The position numbers were made by a program, and so were the translations under genes. Below the pieces are notes generated by a model that was not told the origin of the DNA, did not search any database, and saw only the letters and a list, made by a program, of their open reading frames with translations. This document shows, piece by piece, positions 38,482 through 50,118 of a DNA stretch of 64,000 bases. The DNA is from Rhinopomastus cyanomelas. Lineage: Eukaryota; Chordata; Aves; Bucerotiformes; Rhinopomastidae. Every line of letters begins with the position of its first letter. Within the stretch, counting starts at the first letter, position 1. The DNA lies in the NCBI GenBank assembly GCA_013400115.1, contig VXBP01001155.1:620001-684000 (forward strand), in the 5' to 3' direction.

Positions 38482-38643
38482 GCTGCTCAGAGAAGTTGTG
38501 GATTCCCCTGTCCCTGGAAGGCCAAGCTGGATGGGGCTCTGAATAAGCTGGTCTAGTGAAAGCTGTCCCTGCCCATGGCAGTGGGATTAGAACTAGATGA
38601 TCTTTAAGGTCCTTTCCAATGTAAACCATTATATGATTCTATT
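38482..38643 (+). mobile_element. Old CR1 3' fragment, another subfamily
   Basis: It contains the end of ORF2 and a 3' UTR with CTGCCCATGGCAGTGGGATTAGAACTAGATGATC-type text and one octamer unit (ATGATTCT). The ATGGCAGTGGG block marks a subfamily different from the young one. Confidence 0.85.
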
Positions 38644-39841
38644 ATCTGTGGAAGTGACAGCTCACCAACTGTATATTTCAAAGGCAAGATTCAGGGAAGA
38701 TGCCCCAACTGTTTGAGCACCTCTAAGTCAAAGACCTGAGGTGAGCCTTTGCAGAGCTACAGTCAGATCTTCCATGGTGTGACTTTTCTTCTGGAATATT
38801 CAGTCTCTCTTAATTGACTGCAGAGGAAGCCTACCACCTCACATACTATTTTTGGCTGGGTGTTGGTAGGGAGCAGAGGCCTAATGACAGAAGAAACCTT
38901 GCACTGAGTAGGGATAAACAGTTTCATTTTAACCCACAGATTCAGTTTTTAGTTCAAGAAACAGACTGTGGGCTGGGCTGAAGAGCTCCGTCTCATGTAA
39001 GTGACCTGGAATTTTCATTAAATTTATGAATTTTCCTCTCATTCATTATCCAAGTAAAGAAAATATATGATAAATCATTACCTGAGAAGGGATATTATGG
39101 GTAAGCAAAGATGCTATAGGCAACTGAATAAAAAGGTCTGAAAAAACATCTTTTTATGTGTCCTGAAGGTAAAAAAGTGAAGGCACAAAGTGAGGACTGT
39201 CATGATACAGCTGAGGTACATATCACAGAAAAATGTAAGATGACTACTCTCAACCATAAAAGCTAGAAGAGATGAAGGAAATAAACAGCGTTCCTCATCA
39301 CTGAAAGTGAGACACTGCTGGAAAAATTAAACAATTTAGGTAAAGTCCAGGTAGCAAAGGAATATTTTGCCCCAGTTTTCAATTAAATTAATATTGAATG
39401 GGAAAAGGTGAAGGAAAGAAGGCAAAGAGAGATGGAAGCACTGAAATGAAAAATATATGAAAGCTAGGCACAGAACTCAGAATTCAACCTGAAGGAGGGA
39501 TGTTAAAGAATCCAGAATACTGACAAGTATTCTGTTAGCTAGGTCTTCTGGTTGCATATAATATTTCTATTGTGTGAGATGACTGTTCTCCTCCATAACA
39601 ATGGTGTCTTTCTGCTTTATTTCAGCACTCAAATTAAACTTGTAAGTCCCTGTATTTTAGGTTGTTATTTGTACATGCTTTCAGTTGGCTGGTCTTGCAC
39701 AGACTGTTAAGAATTTTTAGGAGTATTGCCCCTTAAATGCAAGTGCCATCCTCAGTTCAAACTGCTGCCATCTTCTAGTAGGGACCATTTTGTAATTACT
39801 ATGCATTTCTCACCTAAACATCAGCTCCTCTGTTAACTAAC
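38644..39841. other. Non-coding stretch, nothing recognised
   Basis: AT-rich single-copy DNA up to the 5' breakpoint of the CR1 copy at about 39842. Confidence 0.5.
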
Positions 39842-41050
39842 TAGCCTTTTATGAGGGTGTAACTAGGTGGATGGATGAGGGCAGAGCCGTGGATGTCATC
39901 TATCTTGACTTAAGAAAGGCATTTGACACCGTCTCTCACAGCATCCTTGCAGACAAACTGAGGCAGTGTGGCCTAGATTTTCGGGTAGCGAGGTGGATTG
40001 TAAACTGGCTACAGGGTAGAAGTCAGAGAGTGGTGGTCAATGGGACAGAGTCTAGTTGGAGGCCTGTATCTAGTGGAGTGCCCCAGGGATCGGTGCTGGG
40101 ACCGGTCCTGTTCAATCTATTCATTGATGACTTGGATGAGGGATTGGCATGCACTGTCAGCAAGTTTGCTGATGACACAAAGCTGGGTGGTGTCGCCGAC
40201 ACCCCAGCAGACTGTGCTGCCATTCAGCGAGATCTGGACAGGCTGGAGAACTGGGCAGAGAAAAATCTAATGAGCTATAACAAGAGTAAGTGCAGAGTCT
40301 TGCATCTGGGCAAGAACAACCCCAGGTACCAGTATAGGCTGGGGACTGACCGGTTGGAGTGTAGTGTAGGGGAAAGGGACTTGGGGGTCCTGGTGGACAA
40401 CAAGATGACTATGAGCCAGCAATGTGCTCTTGTGGCCAAGAAGGCCAACAGCATCCTGGGGTGGATTAGAAGAGGGGTGGTTAGCAGATCAAGAGAGGTT
40501 CTTCTCCCCCTCTACTCTGCCCTGGTGAGACCACACCTGGAGTATTGTGTCCAGTTCTGGGCTCCTCAGTACAAGAGGGATGTGGAGCTGCTGGAGAGAG
40601 TTCAGCGTAGGGCAACAAAGATGATAAGAGAGGTGGAACACCTCCCTTATGAGGAGAGGTTGAGGGAGCTGGGTCTCTTTAGCTTGGATAAGAGGAGACT
40701 GAGGGGCGACCTCATTAATGTCTACAAATATTTGAGGGGTGGGTGTCAGGAGGATGGCACTGGGCTGTTCTCGGTGTCATGTAGTGATAGGACAAGGGGC
40801 AATGGTTGTAAGCTGGAACATAGGAGGTTCCACATCAACCTGAGAAGGAACTTCTTCACAGTGAGGGTGACGGAGCACTGGAACAGGCTGCCCAGGGGGG
40901 TTGTGGAGTCTCCTTCTCTGGAGATGTTCAAGACCCGACTGGACAGGTTCCTGTGTGACTTGGTTTAGGTGATCCTGCTGTTGCAGGGGGATTGGACTAG
41001 ATGATCTTTCGAGGTCCCTTCCGATCCGTAATGATTCTATGATTCTATGA
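39842..41050 (+). mobile_element. Young CR1 LINE, 5'-truncated, with intact reverse-transcriptase frame
   Basis: This is the longest and best-preserved CR1 in the window. It starts within ORF2 (FYEGVTRWMDEGR in frame from 39847) and has no stop until the natural end of ORF2 at 40968. The 3' UTR (GGTGATCCTGCTGTTGCAGG, TGATCTTTCGAGGTCCC) and three octamer units follow. A near-identical copy of its last ~320 bases lies at 60413-60738, so the subfamily was active recently. It lacks the endonuclease and the 5' UTR promoter, so it should not move by itself. Confidence 0.95.
39871..40968 (+). CDS. CR1 ORF2 C-terminal reverse-transcriptase fragment (365 codons from first Met)
   Basis: In a full element this protein copies CR1 RNA into DNA at a nicked target. 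Visible motifs, numbered from the first Met: the palm block YLDLRKAFDTVSH (11-23), SGVPQGSVLGPVLF (68-81), the catalytic FADD (99-102), HLGKN (145-149), LGVLVD (171-176), HLEYCVQFWAP and EHLPYEERLRELGLFSL in the thumb/connection region, and a conserved C-terminal part with RRFHINLRRNFF. It ends at FLCDLV and then a stop, as in the family. The frame is open upstream of the Met to 39847, so this Met is just the first ATG and not a real start. The endonuclease and the N-terminal third of reverse transcriptase are missing. Translation in the cell is doubtful because no promoter is retained. Confidence 0.85.
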   Translation: MDEGRAVDVIYLDLRKAFDTVSHSILADKLRQCGLDFRVARWIVNWLQGRSQRVVVNGTESSWRPVSSGVPQGSVLGPVLFNLFIDDLDEGLACTVSKFADDTKLGGVADTPADCAAIQRDLDRLENWAEKNLMSYNKSKCRVLHLGKNNPRYQYRLGTDRLECSVGERDLGVLVDNKMTMSQQCALVAKKANSILGWIRRGVVSRSREVLLPLYSALVRPHLEYCVQFWAPQYKRDVELLERVQRRATKMIREVEHLPYEERLRELGLFSLDKRRLRGDLINVYKYLRGGCQEDGTGLFSVSCSDRTRGNGCKLEHRRFHINLRRNFFTVRVTEHWNRLPRGVVESPSLEMFKTRLDRFLCDLV

Positions 41051-42589
41051 TACATAGATTAGCTATCTCTCATAAGAAATCAGATCTTCCTTTTTATTAA
41101 AAAATCATGGAGAAATACAATATTAATTTTAAAATGCTTCTTGTTAATGTGTTAATGTGTTAATTTGTTTATCCCATCAATCTAATTCCACAGAAAATCA
41201 TTATCTCCTTCTAATTACACATTAAAATATGTGTATTCCTGAGGATCCACTGATTTTTGCCTTCTTAAAAGAGTTGAGTCTCTTTACTCGTACATTACCT
41301 GGTTTGATCAATTGCCAAAAAAATCTCAGATATAGTACTTGCAATTTCTTGAATTAGCTACACTGGAAGTTCATTAATTGCCTAGTTGACACAACATATA
41401 GAAGTTCCTGTAATGGTAAGTTCCTAACAAGAATAATTCCCTGAAATCGGGAGCTTTTAGGTGTTAATGACAGCAAAGAGGAAAGTCAGTTGTGAGGGTT
41501 TCAGTACTGATCAATCAAGGATTCTTCTGACTTAACTCCATATTTCTACAGAATAGACATATTTCCTCTCAGCCAAGCCCACTTTTGTAGTCAGAGTTGA
41601 CAAACAGGCACTTCCAGACATTATTGATCTATTTTTCAGACCTTTTCTCCAGTATGAGATTAATCATTCATTTCTTCCCATTGATTACAAACTAAGCCTA
41701 GATAACTGCCTGCGTTTGGGATGCCTACGCTGCAGATATGTTTGGAATGAACTCGGTGTGTAAAGCCAATATGAAACAAACAAAAACAATGTTCTGATGT
41801 GTTACCCAATATCTTCCTCTTCTAGTCAGCTTGATGAAAAGCTTTATCTGGAATACTGGGTGAAAGCTTAGTAATTTAAAGAGTAATGTAGAGATACATT
41901 AAAGCTATTCACGAAGAAGGGATAACGGTGAGATATGGGGAAAAGAGAGATTACTGTATGAAAGGAGACTAAAAGAGCCTGTATTGTTTAGTTAGCAGAG
42001 TATTGTCTAAGAAGAAATATGATTGCTTTCCATAAAAACTGGTGATTGCCAAAAACAGGAAGGGAAGTAATGCTGTGGAGCCTAAAGTCTCTGGGTACAA
42101 ATACAGATTAATAGCTCTGTTCCCACCTCTACTTTAGCCTTATTGCCTGCTCTTCTGCTCAGATGCGATAATCACTGATTTCCAGGACCTCACAAAGAAG
42201 AACCCCCAAGCATCTCCAGCACATAAATGCCCTCACCCAGAGCATGCAACATCTACTCTGTTTCATGTTATGGAAATGACATTCTGTGGGCTGCAACAAA
42301 GCCCTCACACTTTTAAATACGGTGAACCAAACAATCCGCGCAGTTAAACACAATCACTATGTTTTAGATGTGAGTAACATATGAGCAGAATGGTGTGGAA
42401 TGGGTTCATCTGCTCTGCGGAAGATTTGCATTGAATATCAGCCAGTCTGCACTACTTGGGCCAAAGCACTAGAGATCACTCTAGTGATGGGTGTTCTTAG
42501 CAGTGTAGCTGCAGTCAATGTTGTCAATATGTTGGTGTACAAGAGCCATAGGTGTACCATGGCCATGAAGAGATTAATGACAAAAATGA
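41051..42589. other. Non-coding stretch with a small GTTAATGT tandem repeat
   Basis: About three GTTAATGT units lie at 41143-41166. The rest is AT-rich and not recognised. Confidence 0.5.
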
Positions 42590-42920
42590 ATAGAATCATA
42601 GGATCATTCATGTTGGAAAAGACCCTTGAAATCATCAAGTCCAACCATGAACCCTACTCTACCAAGTTCACCAGTAGACCACATCCCTAAGTATCACATC
42701 TAAACGACCTTCAAACTCACCGAGGGAAGGTGACTCAACCACCTCCCTGGGCAATCCATTCCAGTGTCTGACTACTTTCAGTAAAAAGTTTCCAAATTTC
42801 TAACCTAAACCTCCCCTAGTGCAGCTTGAGGCAATTCCTGCTTGTTTTATCACTAATTACCTGTGAGAAGAGATCAGCATCTACCTCTCTAAAACTTCCT
42901 TCCAGGTAGCAGTAGAGAGC
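42590..42920 (-). mobile_element. Old CR1 3' fragment, minus strand
   Basis: Antisense octamer remnants (42590-42607), then 3' UTR and ORF2 end of an older subfamily: CCATGAACC, CTCACC.AGGG.AGGTGACTCAACCACCTCCCTGGGCA in parts, antisense of an LPREVVESP.-like segment, and a CTAACCTAAACCTCCCCT block typical of old CR1. Confidence 0.88.
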
Positions 42921-45900
42921 CATCATAGAAATTAACCTAAGAAACAATTCTCTTACTGCTGCTTTGATGACAAGATTCTAACCAGTTTCAAAAGGAAGCT
43001 GATGTGTTCTGTGACGCCTGGCACAGAGAGGGACAATTTTTAGGCTGGAAATGAGCTGTCATGCCTTTGTCCATAAACACCTATACTTCTAGCAGATACT
43101 ACTATATGCTAAATAGTGTTCAGTCAAGTTCTTCAAGTGCAAAATGGGGCCTGATACACTTTGGCATCATGCCCCTTGCAGTAATGTGTTCTCTCACTCT
43201 TGTTTTCCTGTGTACTGTGTTTCTACTTGCTAGGAAGTTTTCCAAAGAGCAGACTTCTTTATTTTTTCTAATGTGAAGAGCAGTCTGAGAGGTTCAAAGA
43301 GTCTCAAATGCCAAGAAATCAGCCCTCACCTAATTAAGAGCTAATTTGCTCCAAATAGATTTGCTACAGTGAGCTACAGTCTGTTTCTGATCTGCTCAGA
43401 AAACACCTTTTCTGGTGATGCCAGATGAAATACCACACACAAGGTTTTTTTTCAAGTATATACAATTGGTTCTCTTTCACATATAATGAAGATAAAAGCT
43501 CTATTTGCACACAGGTTTTCTGAACATCCAGCCATATGCACCTGTCTACATCTATATACACAGAGACACATACATACAGGTTGTACTAGCAGTAGTAGAA
43601 GAAGATCAGCAAAGAGTAACTGTATCTTTCTTCCTTTCAAATTTCATTTTCCTTTTGTATTTCTTTTCTGCCATTCCTTTCTTCCGCTTCCTTAGTTGTG
43701 TTTCCTACCACCGTTGCATAACAAGGTACTTACGCACACACTTCATATCATAAACCTCTTTATCATATATATAGAGATCACAGAGTTAGGCATGAATGCA
43801 GGTTCCTAAACATGCACAGCAATGAGCATTCTCCAGAGCAGGCTAAAGAACAGTGTCCTACATTTAGTCATTGCAATGAGTAGTGTCTGGAACTTACCTG
43901 CAACTGTCACAGACAAGCTCCTACTAATGAAATTTGAGCTAATGTCAAAAAGGAGAAGACTCCCTTAGCGGTTTTTTATCACCTCATTAGTGAAATTAAT
44001 TAGTAAAAACACTTCACCCTGACAATCACAAATGAATCCTCATGGTGCCTACCTGTAGATTTTGGGATGAAACCTTTTGCAGAAGGAGGACTATATTCTC
44101 CAGAATCTGAAGCTAACTCAAACACTAGCCTCTTTCTAGTTTTCATTCTCTACATGCTCACAAGTATATAAGGAAGTTCTGAAAATAATTGGAAGTGCAT
44201 GATGTAGTCACTGTTCATATTATATTTCAAAGCATCTTCAGAATTGTGCATTTTGAACACATGGATAATGTTCAGGAATGATTAAATTGTAGATATCACA
44301 CTCTGACAAATATATACAATCCTGTCCCTGTCCCTTCCGATCCCTAATGATCCTATGATTCTATGACTCTACTGAAAAAATAATGATGTGATGCTAAAAA
44401 TGTGAAAGCAGAGCAGAAATATATAGATTTTGGATTTTCTGGCCACCCTTAAAAGCAAACTGTAATTTCATCAGTCAAGTGAAAAGGGATTCTAATAGTA
44501 ATGTCAAGATCACACAATAAAACCGGACAAAAATGTGTGAATTAAATGCCAAATCAAACTGGTATTTTTTTTAAAAAACAAGATTTTAGGTCTTGGAATG
44601 ATTTGCTTATTCTGCTAAACAAAAGGAAAGGAGTTTCACAGCATGGGAGCTGAGAGAGAAACACCCTAAAATTGAAATTATCTATTTAACTAACAGAGCT
44701 GAGAAAAGAACTTGTATTCAGCTAATAAATAGGTTTTGTTTTCTTTAAATGCCAGTAAATGTGTTGCAGAAAGAAATAGAAAATATTTCTGGTTTACTGT
44801 TTTCTATCCAGCCCCTTGCCATTCTGTTCTGTTCCAAAAATTTTGGCAGCTGCTAAGCAGCTAGCGAATACAAGTGAGTGACATTCCAGAGAACGGGATG
44901 ACCTTGCCACCAGTAAATCCATGTGGACAGGTTGGAAGAAAGCTCATGTCTACAGGGCAAGACAGACAGATGACAGTTTTTTCCCAGGGTAAAGACAACT
45001 CACTTGGTGGACACAACAGACAATCTGGCTACTGCATCTGTAATCCAGATGGTCATTAGTATTTGAGAATGGCTCACTATTACTGAGCCCAATCTAGTTC
45101 ATTTAATGCAGATGACCTTTCTTGCATCACCTCCAAACTAGACAGTCACTTCTTGCCTACAGAACTCCATATTAAATACGACTGAGCATCAAACAGCACT
45201 GCTGCACGAAGACCCAGACATTAAATTTGTACTGGTTTGTGCAGTTTATAGAAAGCACATCAGGAATATTACAGTGTGTTTTGAGACATGCCGTCACAAC
45301 GTATGACATGTTTCCAGTGTGCACAATTTGGGTACAGAAGGGGTCTTTGTTTTGTGCTTAGTTCATTTGTGAAAACATAAAAGGGGGCAGAGTTTCTCAG
45401 AGATTATCACCTGAAGAACAAAAGCTTAAAGCTCTGTTTCAAAAACCATACAAACAGCAAGCTTTCAGAGGGCTGAAAGAACAAATATCAGAAGCCTAGA
45501 TGCAAAATAGATACCAGCTACAGATCGGCATCAAAATAAGAGTTATGTTTTGGGCAAAAAAGATTGTTAAACGATTTGGGAAGGGATTAAAAATAAATTT
45601 ACCTCAAACTAATCCCCTAACAGTTTTCTTTCTTTGTGGGTAAAACAGAAACACAATTTGGAGACCACAACTCTGGAACCCTTTTTATTTGTTTTTCACT
45701 GATTTTATGGTGGAACAGTTCTAGTATTTCAGCAGTGTTAAGTGGGTACCCTCTAAATCCTTTCTTTATTCCTGTAAGCATTAATATGTGTTTTCACTCA
45801 TCCTTGAGACAGGAGCTGAGATACCTTTTTTGTCAAAAGAACCAGTGTAACTGGGTCAGCGCTTACAGTTTACAGAGAGATGTTGCAGATGTCCAGAAGG

Positions 45901-48900
45901 TGATATGTATTCACCTGCACAATTAGGTGACATACAGAATGTCCTGGAAGGGATATTAAAATAAGGTTAAATCCTTACCATGTTTTAAAATACGTTGCTC
46001 ACAGAATTTACATAAAAAGTTTTGTGGTTAAGACTTCTGGGAAGACCATGATTTGTTTGCATACAGTTGTTATTTTTTTTCCAGGATGACTTGGGACAGG
46101 TGACACAAGATATTGAAAGATGTTTTCATGCCTAAGGTGTACTGCAGATTTACATAGGATTCAAGAGATCTAAACAACTAAGCCATATCACCACAGACAT
46201 ATTTAGACTCTTCAGAAAGATTTAGAGAGCTGTAAAATTTAAACCATTTGGATTATATGAAGGGTAAATGCAACATCATTTGCATGAAGATGGCACAACC
46301 TCTCTGTCATATCACTAGTTGCAATGACTGCTTCATCATGGTTCAGTGAAAAGGAACTGCTATGTACAGTCCAGTGGAATGCCAGACATATATTTTAGCA
46401 ATTGAGAGTGACACAAAACATCAAATTCAGCTTAAAAGCAAAGTAGTGATAGTCTCCTGCATTTTGAACAACAGATTCTTATCCAGAAAATGGGTCACAC
46501 TCTCTTCAGCCTTAAGACTTTCCAAACAACTTCTGTTCCTACCCAAAGGAAATCTCACTTGATTATACACAGGTCTTGCTTTCTGTTCTTGAAAGTGGAG
46601 CACTTTCAAGAAAGTGTCTCCAAAAGAATGAAAGACTCGTGGTATCAGAGAAATGAAGAAGGATAAACTAGCATCTGGGTTTACCAGGAAAACCTTGGAA
46701 ATTAGGAATCCTAAATTATGTTCCTTTTTTCAGTAATGATGAACATTCTTCCAGCTAAGGAGTCTTTGATTTCTTGAACAATTTCACATGAACTCCACAT
46801 GAGACTCCATATGTCAGCTGTCTCTCTCTAGGAAGCAAGAAGACTGTCCTTCTCCTGCCCTTTTTCCATCCTACCATTACATTAGCATTTCCAGAATGGA
46901 AATTTTAAGGGTAAGAACAACCCTGTAAACATCATGTGGAAAAAGCTCCATGCAACGAGGTCTGGAGTGTATCAAAGATACCTTTTTCTCAGCTGCAGAT
47001 CCACATAACTCTCCCTTTGACATCCAATAATAAAATCTCTCTATACACCTAGTATCTGTTCTAGATAAACTCAGAAACTCCAGACGGTAGTTACCTACTG
47101 TGTTCATAACCCCGTTCCTAGCAAAGTAGTGCAGTGCAGCAGCACAGCTGCCATGTCCCTGTGTCAGCTGGGCTTCATTGTCAGGCGGGAATGCCCCAGG
47201 AGGCACAGCTGATGTTTGTGTTCCTGCACAGATGGGCTCTTCCCTTCCTGCCCTGGTGCTTACTGGAGCCCCGAAGTAGGGGCTGGTGCAGGGAGGGGCT
47301 GAACCATGATGTTCCCCAGCCATCCTTGTCCTCCACCACCCCCTGCATTGCCCTTCAGCTGGGGACCTCTGCTGTCTGTCTCTTCTGGACATCGGCACTA
47401 GGGTGACGTCTGCAGCCCTGAACCCTTTTGCAACAGACACCAAATCCCTTTCTACATTTCCAAAAGGTCATCTCAGAAATCAGCAGCATCAGCAAGGTGA
47501 GGGCATTAAAAAAAAAAAAAATAACAACCTAACAAAGAAAATCTACAACCACTGAAAAATTGAGTGAGGTGCTACAACACCTCTGGGTTTCACTTCTTTC
47601 CTGGACCAGCTTTTCCAGCTTTGATACAACGACAGTGTTTCCAGCTTTTCGAGAGGGGGAGCTCGTTAGCTAACAGAGTCTAGGCTGTTACAAAAACTTC
47701 CGTGACAGCAGCCCGCAGCTTTAAGACTTTAGGTGAAACAGAACGAAAACCGCGTTCGCAGCTTCAGACTCATCCCTGAGAAGTATTTTGTATGGCGTTG
47801 CTACGCCTGCTTTCCCCATAAACCTGACTGATTATTGAAGATATCACATCAACACAGCATGAAAGCTGATTATGTCTTGACAAGAGAAAAAACATAAACA
47901 GAATTTTTAATCTTGAGGCACACAAATGAGATTGTAAAAAGCTTAAGAATGTATAATATATAGATCCAAATAACCAGGGGAATATAAACTTACATACAGA
48001 ATGACCCGTGACTGAAATTCTTGCATCAAAGATCTTAACATAGCACAGAATTTCACAGAAGAAATGTCAGGGATGGAGAGAAGCTCGTATCTGTGCAGAC
48101 GAGAATTTTTGCTCCTAACAAGAGCAAACGCATTCAGATGTCCTTAAGGAACATGGAGGAGTCCTGGCCCTTTGCAGACTGTTGTACCATTTTGCCTGTG
48201 ACATGGAACAGCGAGTAACTTTTACAGCTCTTGCTGTCTCAGAGATTTCAGAGAAAATATCAGACATAGTTCCTTTGTGTGGTTTATCTCTTCATTGACT
48301 ATTCTTCTTTCTCAGCTATAAACTCCCACCCACGCACACACCTGTGTGCTCATCTGCCCTGGAGCTGTTGTAAGTGGCAGAGCCCTGTCTTCTGCTCCTC
48401 CCTGGGCAAACACTCGCACAAGTGTAGAGCATCTGCCAAGAAATTCTGTAACCCCAGTGAGAGACCTCGCTGTGAAATGGCATGCAAGGCTTTCTGCAAG
48501 ATCACTGTTCCCCTCTCCAAATACAATACACTGCTTTATATAAACGTATATGTATACATACGCTTTTAATTGAAAATGATTTGTCAAAGTTCCCAGTGGT
48601 TACTTCAGTTGCTGGAAGGGTTCAGCAGGCTTGAAGTGTTACTCTGCATTTGTCCCATCCAATTCTATCAAGCCAAGCAGTTCAAACAGTGAATGACTTC
48701 TACAAGGCTTTCCTGCCACCAAGCTCTCACTCTGAACACCGAGACCTGGCAACAGTGGAGCTGTAAAAGGCTCTTGCTGTGCTCTGAAAGTCATACATGG
48801 CAACTCTTCTTCTAGAATAATCTGTTTCTCATGTTTGATATAAATTGAGACCATGACAAGTTGGGTATTCCTGCACATGACTATTGCCAAAAGCTGATTC

Positions 48901-49424
48901 CATTCCCTTTTATTCCATTTCTGAGTCTAGCTCTTCTAAAGTGTTTCATGGCCAAAATAATTTGCTGAGCTGAAGGAAGCAGCATATAACATTGCTGTTG
49001 TCAATGTCCCTCCACAGTTTTGCAAGGAAAATCTCAGCAGTCAATACATAAACTCTGGTTTTCCGTAAAACTACTTTCCATGAAGAGACACATCCTCTGC
49101 TCCACAGTATAACTGATGATTTTTATATGCATGCATGAAATATTAGTGTTACAGGAAATCCTGTCATTGATTCTTTTCAAGCAAGGAACTTTCTATTACC
49201 CTTTAGTTGCTTTTCAAATGCTAATCACTAATGAAAGATCCAATCAACCTAATAAAGTTGGGAGGTGTGCAATATGACATCTGCAAGAGCAATAGTAAAA
49301 CAAAGAGTAATTTAATAAATAGCAATAGTAAAGTAAAATAAATTATACTCCTTTTTAAAGTGTTTTGCCATTTAAATTTTAACCCTGGAGACAAAGAACT
49401 AACTGTGTGCTCAGTGAGAACACT
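42921..49424. other. Non-coding stretch with a GC-rich island-like patch
   Basis: It holds a tiny CR1 tail at 44329-44368 and a GC-richer patch at about 47100-47450 with CpGs continuing to 47830. A minus-strand 188-codon open frame (46877-47443) crosses that patch but has no domain I recognise. A poly-A run lies at about 47508-47521. Confidence 0.5.
44329..44368 (+). mobile_element. Minimal CR1 tail fragment
   Basis: About 40 bases: GTCCCTTCCGATCCCTAATG followed by two octamer units. The CCGATCC spelling is shared with the young copies at 39842 and 60413. Confidence 0.8.
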
Positions 49425-49600
49425 CACAGAATCACAGAATGTTACAGGTTGGAAGGGACCTCAAAAGATCATCCAAAAAAGATAACCCCTGCTGGAGCAG
49501 GGTAAGCCTACAGTACTGTCTCAAGCTGTCCTACATGGGGCTTGAACCCATGACCCTAGGAATACAGAGTCCCATGCTCTACCAACTGAGCCAACCACAG
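49425..49600 (-). mobile_element. tRNA-Lys-like SINE with a 5S-end remnant and CR1-type tail, copy 2
   Basis: The minus strand reads: tRNA-like head 49600 to 49528, linker GCTTGAGACA, a 13-base block GTACTGTAGGCTT (49516-49504) matching the last 13 bases of 5S rRNA with one difference, and a CR1-like tail ending in ATTCTGTG units near 49425. The A box TGGCTCAGTTGGTAGAGC (49593-49576) and B box GGGTTCAAGCCC (49549-49538) are intact. The GGTAGAGCATGGGACTCT segment is that of vertebrate tRNA-Lys; one extra base sits after the anticodon region. It shares CTGTAGGCTTACCCTGCTCC with the 5S-derived SINE at 36224 (one mismatch) and the same CCAACCTGTAACATTCTGTG tail. Confidence 0.88.
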
Positions 49601-49880
49601 TATGTCACAGACTTGGAAGATGCTATTTTATCCAGGCATGATGCTTTAATTTGAGAGTGCTTGGCTCTCCTAGAGAACAAAACATGATGCCGTTCTTTCT
49701 TCTGTTGATAAAATGCACAGTTGTATTGTTCTTCATGGGCACTTCCATAAGTGTGGGGGAAGAAGTAAGTTATCCCTTATATCTGGGATATAAGGTGACT
49801 TACCCACCAGACAGCTAGGTGAATGGCATGATAATCTTTTGAATACTGTTGCAGATGCAGAAGCAGATGGTAATACAGAT
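49601..49880. other. Short non-coding spacer
   Basis: Nothing recognised between the SINE and the next CR1 copy. Confidence 0.5.
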
Positions 49881-50090
49881 TCATAGAATCATAGAATGGT
49901 AGGGGTTTGAAAAGCCCTCAGGACATCATCTGATTCCATCTCCATGCAGAACAGACAGAACAGGAACACATCCAGGTGGGTTTTGAGTATCTCCAGAGAC
50001 AGAGACTCCACAGCCTCTTTGGAGACCCTGTTCCACTGCCCTGTTACTATCACAGTAAAAATGTTTTTCTTATGTTCAAATTGTACCTCT
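49881..50090 (-). mobile_element. CR1 3' fragment, minus strand
   Basis: Two octamer units at 49881-49898, then antisense 3' UTR and ORF2 end (AACAGGAACACATCCAGGTGGG; antisense of VVESLSLEILKTHLD). Intermediate divergence. It ends near a short ACACACAC patch at 50092-50103. Confidence 0.85.
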
Positions 50091-50118
50091 ATACACACAC
50101 AGATACATAGGTACACAG

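Noticed and set aside
46877..47443. 188-codon minus-strand open frame as a gene
   Set aside because: Its length is explained by fewer stop codons in a GC-rich patch. The translation is compositionally odd and matches no family I know. Kept only as a low-interest finding.
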